Shown: positions 23,201 through 32,900 of the stretch, one piece after another
Layout of the letters: every line of letters starts with the position of its first letter
How positions within the stretch are numbered: position 1 is the stretch's first letter
NCBI GenBank assembly: GCA_000149265.1
Contig: CH003389.1
Coordinates: 124,001 to 188,000, forward strand
Reading direction: 5' to 3'
DNA length: 64,000 nt
Source of the DNA: Ciona savignyi
Lineage: Eukaryota; Chordata; Ascidiacea; Phlebobranchia; Cionidae
The notes under the pieces: model-generated
Told to the model about the DNA's origin: nothing
What the model saw: the letters and a program-made list of their open reading frames with translations, nothing else
The model's database searches: none
Position numbers and translations under genes: made by a program

Positions 23201-24550
23201 GGTGTAAAAAAACGAAGAAGTCGGGTTCGTTGGTGGGTAGCGTTTCTCGGTGGTTGAGAATTAAACAAACGGATCGGTTTGGTGCGACGCCTTTCAACCG
23301 AATGGTTGCATGTGCCAAACTGTTCGCTAGTTAGTCGGTTGTGTCATTGGGCAAGGCGCTAACGGACATTACCTGAACGGATTAATGGGTTTTACTTAAT
23401 TAAAGAAACGTGTCTATCATATACAACACACTGTAATAGCTTCGGTAACACGACGATGGGCGCGAGGTGATCTGACGATTGCCCGTGTGTTAACCCCCTT
23501 GGTTTTCCCATTCACGGGGATAAACATTAATATCCTATCCTATCCTATATTCTTCCACACTTATACCAATGCAAAGACGTCGCCGGATTTTGCTGCTTCA
23601 AACATAGACGAAATGGTGGAACCAGCGGTGTCTGCTGGAGGACTGGGTGCAATCTGATGCTTCTCCTTCGGGCTGAGGCATTTCGCGTAAATAATCTTCT
23701 GTGCCCCGATGCCTGTGTGTGGGAAGGATTCTATGGTTATTTGTATTTTGTCATTGTATATTATACTAGCGTGGCAGTAAACAGTAGACTATTATTTGGG
23801 CAAGACATTGCCTGCACCTAGCGGATTAATGGGTTCTACCAAATTGAAGGAACGTGTGAATCATACACAACACACTGCAATAGCTCCGGTAACCCGACGG
23901 TGGGGGCGAGGTGATCTGACGATTGCCCATGTGTTAACCCTTAACCCCTAGACTGCCGCTTAATAATTATGAGGTAACGGTGCAAATGGTTTTCTAAACT
24001 TACAAATCGATTCGCCTGTTACAAATCAAATCAGCTTACTTGGTGGTTCAAGTCTTGGCTGGGAGAAGTAAAACGTTTCTTGAGCGGTGGACATGACAGT
24101 TTGCAAGTTCACTGGATTGGGAGATACCAATTGATTGTTTGATTGTGGGCTCCTGTTCACAATGTCAACCGGTTTGAAGAAGTTGGATGGATTACCCGGC
24201 AAGTCGGTCACTGGACTGAGGTTTTCCGGGGTTGTGTTGTCGGAGTCGGACGCGTTGGTTGAAGTGCTGCTGGTTGGGAAGGCTTGGATCGCTCTATCCT
24301 CTTCCTCTTCTGAATCAAGTACGGAGGATTCTTCCACAATCGTTTCCAGGTCGCTGTCCGGGTAATAGTAATGGTCCACGATTTGGTGCTTTCCCTTCTC
24401 TGGAGGGTTTATAACGGGTCCGTTCGGCATGTTCTGCACGAATACTCCGTTCCTGCTATACGTCAGTGTCGGTTGACTTGTAATCTGTAGCTTCCCAAGA
24501 CTTTCCATCGGATTATACCACGGTTTATAGCCTTCTCCGGTCGTTTCCAT
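14296..24550 (-). CDS. SNCAIP: Synphilin-1 orthologue (alpha-synuclein-interacting protein), 10 exons
   Basis: Exons, 5' to 3', are 24550-24040, 22863-22782, 22606-22444, 19752-19486, 18744-18575, 17887-17733, 17184-16816, 16480-16342, 15610-15132 and 14885-14296. They join in phase to 974 aa (human 919). The unique region 1-197 is acidic and Ser-rich. Ankyrin repeats occupy about 203-365: DENGNTALHVAAEHGHLNCV, then NTAVHFAAQHGHMECIQ, aligning with human DENGNNLLHIAA and NSAVHVASQHGYLGCIQ. The hallmark GYLVVVETCVSLAQQVV follows at about 375-391, leading into a coiled coil (about 392-415). The C-terminal half is a low-complexity Ser/Pro/Gln/Lys tail. In mammals synphilin-1 is a cytosolic scaffold that binds alpha-synuclein, parkin and SIAH ligases. 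The GTG codons upstream of 24550 are not the start; the ATG at 24550 is. Exon 3 start rests on the phase (acceptor GCGAG at 22607). CSNK1G lies upstream on the same strand. Confidence 0.9.
16079..16287 (+). mobile_element. SINE A copy with internal deletion
   Basis: The head is good; the body is missing between ATTAATCGGTTATACTGCC and AGTGTGTTAACCCC. It lies in a synphilin intron, antisense to the gene. Confidence 0.85.
17212..17501 (-). mobile_element. SINE A copy abutting a synphilin exon acceptor
   Basis: Full length and sense relative to synphilin. Its TATCC tail ends about 27 bp upstream of the acceptor of the exon that begins at 17184. Confidence 0.9.
19803..20078 (+). mobile_element. 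SINE A copy, full length
   Basis: Antisense in the long synphilin intron, 51 bp upstream of the 19752-19486 exon. Confidence 0.9.
20397..20575 (+). CDS. Possible two-exon micro-gene inside a synphilin intron (speculative)
   Basis: On the strand opposite to synphilin, an ATG at 20397 opens a hydrophobic N-terminus (VRLLFLAVL) and runs into a strong donor (GTAAGC at 20437). A 69-bp intron with a good acceptor (CGCTTTTCAG, ending 20505) restores the frame to a stop at 20573-20575. The product would be 39 aa with a basic C-terminal half. I recognise no family, and chance splice-like sites can produce such a model. Confidence 0.2.
21627..21810. mobile_element. MITE-2, diverged copy
   Basis: Ends ACTAAAATGAGGGAAAGCGGG and GCTCCTTTTAGT; the core includes GGAGTTAGGGTTAG. 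It lies in a synphilin intron. Confidence 0.75.
23270..23550 (+). mobile_element. SINE A copy, full length
   Basis: Antisense in synphilin intron 1; tail of three TATCC units. Confidence 0.9.
23796..23945 (+). mobile_element. SINE A fragment
   Basis: Body only; truncated at both ends, about 95 bp downstream of the first synphilin coding exon. Confidence 0.85.
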
Positions 24551-24952
24551 ATTGATTACTTTAAACACAAACTAAATTTTACATAATACTGATGCAAATG
24601 CTCAGAAAACCTAGAAACCTAGTAAAATATTTACGACCGCATTCACTTAAGGCTATATATGTGTCTGTGTTAGCTTTAGCCAAATTTATCTCGGTGCATT
24701 ATGTTTAATACAAGCCACGATTCTTGATCAAATATTGAAGCAGTCAGCAAACATACTTTCAATATCGTGTTCCAGAGATTTCTTCGCTTGTAAATACAAA
24801 GGTAACCGGATAGTTAAAGACCTGGCTTTTAAAGTAAGCTTTCGTTTTGATGACTTGATCGCTTCGCTTCCAATAATTAAAATACTTATTACATCACTCA
24901 GCGACCTGTAAGACGGCTTGGATCGAACACAATCAACTAAATCTGTTCTGAG

Positions 24953-25590
24953 TATGCAACCCTGTATTGCTTTGACTATCATTAATATAATAGATTTTTA
25001 AGAAATCCAACTAAAATCATCTCTTTGAACTTAGTGATTCGGAAAATACACATACTGGACCTTAAATAGCTTTCTTTACCATGGAAATATATACTAAGCG
25101 CACAAATCACTTATTGGTGACATTTAAATCCACTGTCGCCGTAAACACATCCTGCTAATACATCGCTTCCACCATGAAAATTATATATAAATAATTTGTT
25201 GTTCAATAGTTGAAACATAAGTATAAGATACTACTTTGAAACATAAGTATATTACTACTTCGCTGCAATGTTGCATTGCTTTAACTATCAATAATATAAC
25301 AGATTTTACAAAAGAACGCCAGCACCTTTAACAGAAGAAATCCACCCAAAAAAATCATATTTTAACTTTGTAAATCGAAAAATACACATACGGAAACTTA
25401 AATGAATTTAATTTTCACGGAAATATATACAAAGATCACTTTATTGGTGACATTTAAAAAGGCTAACGTCGGAAAGCTGTCCAGCGTACATTATTTGTAA
25501 TATGAAAGTGACATTTTAAAATATACGGTATTTGAAAGCTTAAACATAAGTACAAGTTACTACTTTAAAATGTGCTTCATTTCCCAAAAC
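24953..25590. repeat. Diverged tandem duplication, 309-330 bp period
   Basis: Landmarks recur in order: ATTGCTTT.ACTATCA at 24966 and 25275, TTATTGGTGACATTTAAA at 25111 and 25441, AAACATAAGTA.AAG at 25213 and 25542. The spacing grows from 309 to about 330 bp because of indels. It sits 400 bp upstream of the synphilin start codon. Confidence 0.75.
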
Positions 25591-26260
25591 ACAAACCTGT
25601 CTAATTTCTAATAATAGCCTACATCCTTCAAATACAAAATCTTCATTCTAATTAAATGCCTTGGTCATCGAGTGTAATGTATACTGAGTAGTGAAACCTA
25701 ATCGCATATAACGAACACGGGTCGGAAAACCTGAACCGTCTAGCTTCACTTTATCCGCTCTCGCCGTATTGAGCTCGCGTAAAGCAACTATAGTTGACTA
25801 TGTTTATTCAACGCTAAGCACTAGCTACCAATGAGTAGCCCCGTTCAGCACGAACAAAGCTTTCTTCTCTCTTTAGCGATTCTCCAAGCACCGCTTGAGC
25901 GCTTGAAACTATTTTATTTTGGCTTGTTCGTTGTTGGTTCGGGAGGGAAAACGTATGAATCAGATTTTACAAGTTGGCACTTGAATATTTTCAGTACACG
26001 GTCATATTTCGAATTCCTCCTTAAGTATTCTGCTAGCCGTAAAAACAAACTGTTATAAAGTTTAAAAGGGGTAATAAATAATGACGTTTAAACAGATGCT
26101 GTAATGATTACCCGATCACGGCGGTAACTATGTGTTTTGTTTGTGTTTGAATAAATATTAATCTGCAACTGTATGCGACTCTATGGTGCCCACTAGCGGT
26201 TACAACGTGTGCCCTTCAAATGTGATTTACAACCCATTGCTTCGGCGTACGGTGGGCAAC

Positions 26261-26463
26261 ACTAAAAGGAGAGAATGCGGGAAGAAGGGAAAAAGGGAAA
26301 CTGCTCACTAAAATCACGGAAACTAATTCTCACTTTGTCCTAAACACTAATCTCAACCTCAGAGCAAACCCTAACGTCAATCCCATGTTTAAAACTTACT
26401 CTAATGCTTTAATATTCATTTTAGTGTGCAGTTTCCCTCCTTCCCGCTTTCCCTCCGTTTAGA
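26261..26463. mobile_element. MITE-2 copy
   Basis: Terminal inverted repeats ACTAAAAGGAGAG and CTCCGTTTAGA with subterminal GGGAAACTGC / GCAGTTTCCC. The core CCTAAACACTAATCTCAACC matches MITE-1. Confidence 0.85.
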
Positions 26464-26501
26464 TTTCCCATTTTATTTTCTTAATGATTGAGGATCTAGA
26501 C

Positions 26502-26765
26502 CAGTGGTTCTCGATCTTTTTGACCTCGTGGCGCACCTGAGACCAATTAAGAAACGAGCGGGCACACTTCGCACGGAAATCACTGTTTCTTGAGCGATCC
26601 TGATTTTTGACAGTTAATGTAAACTAACGTTATAATGGAAATAAACGAACTAAACACTATAACCATTAAGTAGTTTATGATATATGCACGCTCTGTTGTA
26701 AATTTACAAAATACAAGTGTGGTGCACCTAGCTAACCCCCGCGGCGCACCATTTGAGAAGCACTG
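26502..26765. mobile_element. hAT-type MITE
   Basis: Begins CAGTGGTTCTCGATCTTTTT and ends GCACCATTTGAGAAGCACTG, a classical hAT terminal pattern. Flanked by 44-bp imperfect direct repeats (26458-26501, 26768-26811) instead of a clear 8-bp duplication. Confidence 0.8.
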
Positions 26766-26819
26766 CTCTTAGTTTTCCTCTTTTATTTTCTCAATGATTG
26801 CGGATCTACACATTTGCAA

Positions 26820-26945
26820 CACCTTAACGGTTGTTTAGTCTAATGGTTATCGCCACCGATTCATACACCGATTTATATTTGTACACAAATCAGTATAATT
26901 GACGCGCGGATCATGGGTTTAAAACTTTGCAAGGTAAAAAAGACA
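26820..26945 (+). mobile_element. SINE B-like copy, diverged
   Basis: Box A region TTAGTCTAATGGTTATCGCC and a B-box relic ATGGGTTTAAAACTTTGC, ending in an A-run. Confidence 0.55.
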
Positions 26946-27328
26946 TAAGGCGTTTAACCCAACTAAATTGATTTTTTAATTTGTCTCGTTTAGTGACTTA
27001 GCCCATATTCCTGGGTGTCTTCGGGGGGACGCATGACACCTATGGTGACACTGGAAACTTTAGATTACCTCGTGCCCACAGTCGATTCAGTAGTTATGTA
27101 TGGACATTCAAGGGAATTTAGTGGTCATGTATATATCTTTTCTAGCATCAAAATTGTATAATTATATATACTATTTCTGGATTTAGCTTAACGCGCACAA
27201 ACAAAAAATCTTGCTACTGTTCATGTGTAAACGTTATTTGTCTGTTATGTTCAATAATAATAAGAGTTGTGTAGGAAACTTTTGAAGAGTTGATATTTGC
27301 TGACGTGCTATATCTACCTTGGTGTAGC

Positions 27329-27613
27329 GGGATAGGATATTCATGTTTATCCCCGTGAATGGGAAAACCAAGGGGTTAACACACGGGCAATCATCAGATC
27401 ACCTCGCGCTCATTGTCGGGTTACCAGAACTATTGTAGAGTGTTGTGTATGGTTCACGCATTTCTTTAATTTGGTAGAATTATTAATCCCATGGGTTCAA
27501 GCAATGTTTGTTAAGTGCCTTGCCCAAGGACACAACCGACTAGCTAGCGACCAGTTTAGTACCTGCAACCCTTCGGCTAAAAGGCAACGCACTAAACCAA
27601 CCAATCTGTCGGT
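27329..27613 (-). mobile_element. SINE A copy, full length
   Basis: Lies between the synphilin and CSNK1G genes; tail, body and head are all recognisable with moderate divergence. Confidence 0.9.
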
Positions 27614-28344
27614 GTTCTTCATAATCACCATATCAGCTCTTCACATTTTTAGCAAACACAATCTACACAGACATGCGAGACATATATATGGACCGCAGTA
27701 AGTAACAATGGGTTTTCCTGGGACATTTATGTGTTTTTTGTATAATCCATTAATCCATTGTGGAATTCCGTTTAGTGACTTGGTGAAGGACATAATCAAC
27801 TAGCTTGTGACTGGCTTTGGTAAGCCTACCTTTACCTATGGCGTGCTACCAATAAAAAACGCACTCAAGAAGTGCGACGATGGCCGACGAGTCATTCCAC
27901 CATTTGGCGGATTGTTTGCGGAAAGGGCGGACGTTGTCCAAGCAGAGCGAAAATATGACGAGTTTCGAATACACACAGAAACAAAAGCACAGTGCGGTCA
28001 ACCCCCTTTCGGACAATTGTATACTGACAACCATTGTTCTTTGTTCTCTCTTTCCCATAGTTAGCCGATTGTTTCAATTTCGATCGAATATAAGGATTGA
28101 TATGTAATGTGGTTTTCTCATTCGTCATACAAGAAAAAGACTGTGTCATAAATATTAGTAATAACCTTGCGCGTTACTATTAAATGCGACATTTCTTCAA
28201 ATAAATCTTCGGTAATCTTTCTGATAAAATGTTGATGGACGTGTCAGTCGTATTCTGGTAGGTGGGGTATAGAAACGCTGCTCTTGTTTTAGTACAACCT
28301 TTAGTTTATCCACTGGATCCAAATGATATCCAATAATTGCCTTA

Positions 28345-28423
28345 CCGACAAGCTGCCAACCAGTTTCGAGGCTATTGCCGTTCGGCTAAAAACCGACACA
28401 CTAAACCATCAGGATATGTGTCC
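28345..28423 (-). mobile_element. SINE A head fragment
   Basis: Only the tRNA-like head remains (CCAGTTTCGAGGC, ACACTAAACCATCAGG). Confidence 0.6.
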
Positions 28424-28468
28424 GAACTTATCATTAATCCATCCGCCTTGCCAATCTGTTAAAAATTT

Positions 28469-28584
28469 GCTTTTTTACCGAGCCAAGTTTCAAACCCATA
28501 ATCGGCTCTCCATCGTTACCGTTTTTGTATAAATATCGGTATATGTATCGGTCGCGTTAACCATTCGGTCACACGACCGTACAA
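28469..28584 (-). mobile_element. SINE B copy
   Basis: Box B complement CAAGTTTCAAACCCATAATC and box A complement GTTAACCATTCGGTC; in the putative end of the CSNK1G 3' UTR. Confidence 0.8.
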
Positions 28585-28725
28585 TGTGCTTTTGTTGGTT
28601 GCCAAATTATTTCTTTGTGTCTTGCCGACTGCTGGACAGTAGAACAAAACAAGGTCGCTTTGTTGTAAAATACATTGAATTTCCGCCAATAAAACGACCC
28701 ACAAACTGCGTTGAAAGTAAAATGG

Positions 28726-28731
28726 TTTATT
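28726..28731 (-). terminator. Candidate poly(A) signal of CSNK1G
   Basis: The AATAAA I noticed on the minus strand downstream of the CSNK1G stop lies about 1.2 kb past it. A 1.2-kb 3' UTR is plausible but unproven. Confidence 0.3.
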
Positions 28732-29912
28732 TTTAGGTTCCGTTGTAATGTTGGAGTCGTTACAAGTGGAATAAAAGAAAGCGAGAGAAAGGACACAAAT
28801 AACGAAGACGCACAGTAAGCATGGACAACGTACATACGGGGTGTGCTACGATCCAATCATGTTCAGTCAAATCTTGGCGTGAAATGTTCGATATTAGTCG
28901 GTCTGAACGCTCACGCGGTCGCTTCATGTCAGAAATAAAAGAAATCTTTAGAAATCAATCGAATGACAAAGCTGTACGATCCTCGTCGGTTCTTTCAGTT
29001 GTCTTGAGAATCGGAGAACAAAGCGATATCGATTCGTGGTTTCCGTCGGTGGCGCTCAGGTTCGGTACAAAGCCGGGGTCGTTGCTAACAACTTAAAATA
29101 TTGCACCATCATTACTTCCATGCTGTGTATTGCCTTGTAGCCGGGCAAACTGACCCCTTCAACACTTGTCTTTATAAGCGGATCGTTGTGCAGCAAGATA
29201 GGCACGTCTTCTTGCTGTTCGAGACACAAACAAACTACATCGTGGTAGCAGCGAATTAGCAGACGCTCCATGGTCGTGTGTTGGAATCAGTCTGTTGTGA
29301 TCCATTCTGCGCGGGGAATCCCCCGATGTGCGCCCTGTGAAGCGACTCAACACCGCCAAAAAGCGAAGGAATTAAAAAACAAACAAACAAAACGCATCAA
29401 CATAAAATACGAGGCTTAGTGAGCAGCGCCGAGCGACTTCGCTTGCGGGGAGCGTACGAAGCGGTCGGTCAAAGCGCCACAGACAACGAAAATAATAAAG
29501 TAGGCGAGGTACGTGCGCATTTCACACGTCCCAGCATCAGACGCAGTACGACGTCGCGGCATTTCAGAGCAGAATCTGCCGCACATCGTAAGTACAATGA
29601 TTGCATATTATGTACAGGATAATATGGTACAGGAAAGAGTTGCCTAATCTTATCTAGCGTCGGGTTGATTTAAAAGAAACTTGGTAATTTGGCGCCGAAA
29701 AAGAAGACACACGGTGGTGTCGTTTAAAACTTAAATGAACTGCGGGGAGGCGGGAAACAAAGTGGGGAATGAGGCGGCGGCTGCGAGGTTGTGCCTGGTG
29801 CTCACAAGAAGCGAGCAGAATCATACAGAAGACGTGCATGCTGTGATGAGAGCTCATCTGGCGACAGCCGCGCACATGAGCGTCATCAAGCGGCCGTGTG
29901 ACGTGCATCGTC

Positions 29913-32900
29913 TTAACGACGAGCGTTCGTTGTTCTCTTCCGCCTGCGTTTGAAGCAGCAGCATCTGTTCGAGATTTCAAGTGGTTTAAATCAGTACACA
30001 ACCGGCGCACGATGCCTAATACCATAATTGCGGACCATTAGTCGGATCGAATGAGTCCGCAGAGTAATTCTTGGAGCGACAGCGCGGGCGCGGGCAATTA
30101 ACTTACTTAATTTCGGTGATGACGTCAACGTCATGGTGCTGAGGAGTGATGGGGGTGTTGGAATGGCCGGCCCCGTGGTCGTCTACGTTGCCGTCGACTT
30201 GGTGGGAGAACCGATCCCGAGGCTGCGAGCAAGAACAATTACGTAGGAAATTAAGAGTAAAAAAGGGGGTGCAATGGGGAATCACGTTTTCTTTCATAAC
30301 CACAAATAACGATCGAATTAAACATGATAAATAACAAAATAAAGAATCCCCTGGATTTAGGCTGAAACCCTCTAAGTGCTTTGTCCATGGACACAACCCA
30401 CCAGCTAGCGGCCAGTTTCGAATCTGCAACCTTTCGGCTTACAGGCGACGAACTAAACCACCAAGATATAACGTCGTGTTTTATTGGATGTTTGGCGATA
30501 CGCTCGTATAGGGTATTGTTCGACTATTTTGGGAGAATATTCATTATAGGTTTACATAGTACACGCATTAAACGTTATTAATACAAAAGCGAGAATTATA
30601 ATGTTTATTCCCAAGGCGAATTATTGTCATACATTTGGAAGATCAGTTTCAAATAACCACGTCATATTACGTAAACATATCGATTTACAGGATCCTGCCA
30701 AATACAGAATGTGCAGTCAATTAGGTCTCTCAAAGCTGCGAACATAACCTCACAAGCCCACAGATGATGGTGATTCAAACAACACTATTACGTAAAAAAA
30801 ACTTTATCCTAGTTCTGTATTGTTCAACAATACCAAAAGTGACGTAACGTTTAATAAAAAACAATGAGTTCTGTGCATACGCGTTGGCATTTATATTTGC
30901 AATTTAGCGTGTGTTAGGCTCTTGTGTACTGTGGAAATGTATGGGCGGTGTACATTCGATTTTACTTTAATGTCACAGTGTATTTTAGCACAACACTGTT
31001 TCTGAGCAAATGTTATTAAAGAGATAAAACTTCATCAAGTCGCTACTAGTTTGATACTTAACCGCGAGCAGTGATTATTGATTATATCACCGATACTTTA
31101 TCAAGTAGTCGTTTCCTGACGGTTAGATTTCCTCGTTTCCAGTTATTTCCACGGCGTAATTTATTGCGGAAGTAATTTACGACTTCCACCATAAAATATG
31201 TCGGTAAACATAACATTCCTATCCAACAAATATCTGTGATTATTTTGCGAAATCACTCACTAATGGTAAACAAGGTACTTTTCAATTTGTCTAGATGCAA
31301 ATGACGAAAAATGATTAAAACAAGTTAATTTCGTATCGTTCGAGATATATTTATATTTCTTATCATTTTATCAAGATATCAAGGAAGCCAATTGTAGAGA
31401 AATATATTTGAAACAAACCGAATTGTGAGGTTGTTTATAATCATTCCTCGTTACATTTTGTTGCGTTAGACCTGCAACGAGGTATTGATTCCTTTTATTG
31501 GCTCCAGCTTGATGGTTTATGAGGATTTGGTACAATACACAAGCGGAGTCTGTTATAGTGGGCGTGGTGTGTGCATTTAAAATGGGAGAAATGACCCTTT
31601 TATATATTCAACTCGGCTGCGGGCACATGGTATTACGGTAAATTGTGATTGTTCAACTAATCCAGTAGTTTGCATAGAATACCATGGAACAAGTTTTTTT
31701 GGATATCATGTAGCAATGAGAGGTTTAAAGGGCGTAAAATACAGTTCTTATTGTAAAGTATACTTTCATCATTGTCTTTTAAATTGCAACCTGGCACATC
31801 AAAGGTAAAGTTTCGGATTTTAGCAGGGCCAAACATTCGCACCGAGTAACGCGAGTAATAATCGCTTGTTTACTCGCGTAACACACGCCGTGCGAGTAAG
31901 AATTTAAAACTAATTAACGTTTACCATTTTCTATATAATTGGAATATAACGTTTTTATTATACACATGGCGCGTCCGAATACTGAAGTCTATAATACTCA
32001 CAAAAGCATCATAATGTGAGATTGTTATAATACCAGAATAAAACAGTTGTTACGTCATACAAACTACAGTTGCGAGCCATGTTTACTCGCGTGAGCTTAC
32101 ACGAGCGAGTAAATTCTTACTCGCCCGAAATTTGATGTATTTTTGCCGTGTTTTAGATTTTAGGAACGATTTAAACCTATTAACCATAAACACGATAATT
32201 CAACATAATACTTTTGCAAGCCTTCAAAGTGCACTGTAGAACTTAACAATTCATTTGGAACTATTCTTACCCTCTGTTGTTGTGGGTGGTTCCTGGATAC
32301 CTCTGCTACTTGCGATGACGATTGCTGGAACAGATTGTTTTGACAGATAAACGTCATGTTGGGGGAATTTAAACAAAGAACATGTTTATACCCCTACAAG
32401 CTTGGACTCAAAATAATTAACCCTATGTAATCCAAATGGCAAACCCAGTATATATGAAGTAAAAATCACAATAGAAATGTTTTAATATTTTATCCTAAAA
32501 GGTATCTTTTTCAGCACTTGATCTTTATAAAAAGGTTTTGTGAGTCAACAGAAACAAGGCATGGCATTTTCATGTTATACTTGGCCTTATGATGTCATAG
32601 TTCACGCCAGTTGTTACCATGAGCTGAGTCACGTTTATAGCTGAAGTTTTGGGTGCCTCTAAATACTACAGGACCGCTTGGACCGCTTGGAGCGCTTGGA
32701 TCACTTAGATTGCTATGGAAAGTAATTCTAACCCTGTTCCAAACACTAATCTCAACCCCAGAACTAACTTTAACCCTAACCCTAACATTATTATCACGGC
32801 TTTTGTAATTACGAAGTATAGTAAGCGATCCAAGCGATCCAATCGATTTAAGCGATCCATGCGCTCCATGCGCTCCAAGCGGTCCAAAGCGGTTAAGCGG

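Larger units (their letters stand above)
24551..29912. other. Region between synphilin start and CSNK1G stop
   Basis: This 5.4-kb stretch holds the 5' flank of synphilin and the 3' UTR of CSNK1G, with no further recognised exon. From left: a diverged tandem duplication (about 24953-25590), unique AT-rich DNA, a MITE-2 (26261-26463), a hAT MITE (26502-26765) between 44-bp direct repeats, SINE B (26820-26945), degenerate SINE A near 26960-27120 and 27700-27830, an intact SINE A (27329-27613), SINE fragments at 28345-28584, then CpG-richer DNA from about 28.8 kb that probably is CSNK1G 3' UTR. A branch of TTTAG before the synphilin ATG (about 24575) could be a cis or spliced-leader acceptor. Confidence 0.5.

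Noticed and set aside
24551..24568. Start of synphilin six codons upstream at a GTG
   Set aside because: An ATG exists at 24550; a non-AUG start has no support here.
24728..24982. 84-codon minus-strand frame upstream of synphilin
   Set aside because: No family resemblance; its 3' continuation and phase do not connect to synphilin, and part overlaps the tandem duplication.
29056..29271. 71-codon minus-strand frame, and an overlapping 91-codon plus-strand frame at 28821-29096
   Set aside because: They lie in the presumed CSNK1G 3' UTR, show no domain and no supporting splice structure.
32760..32790. Telomeric repeat or telomere fusion (CCCTAACCCTAAC)
   Set aside because: Only two units, embedded in a MITE core that recurs in other copies.
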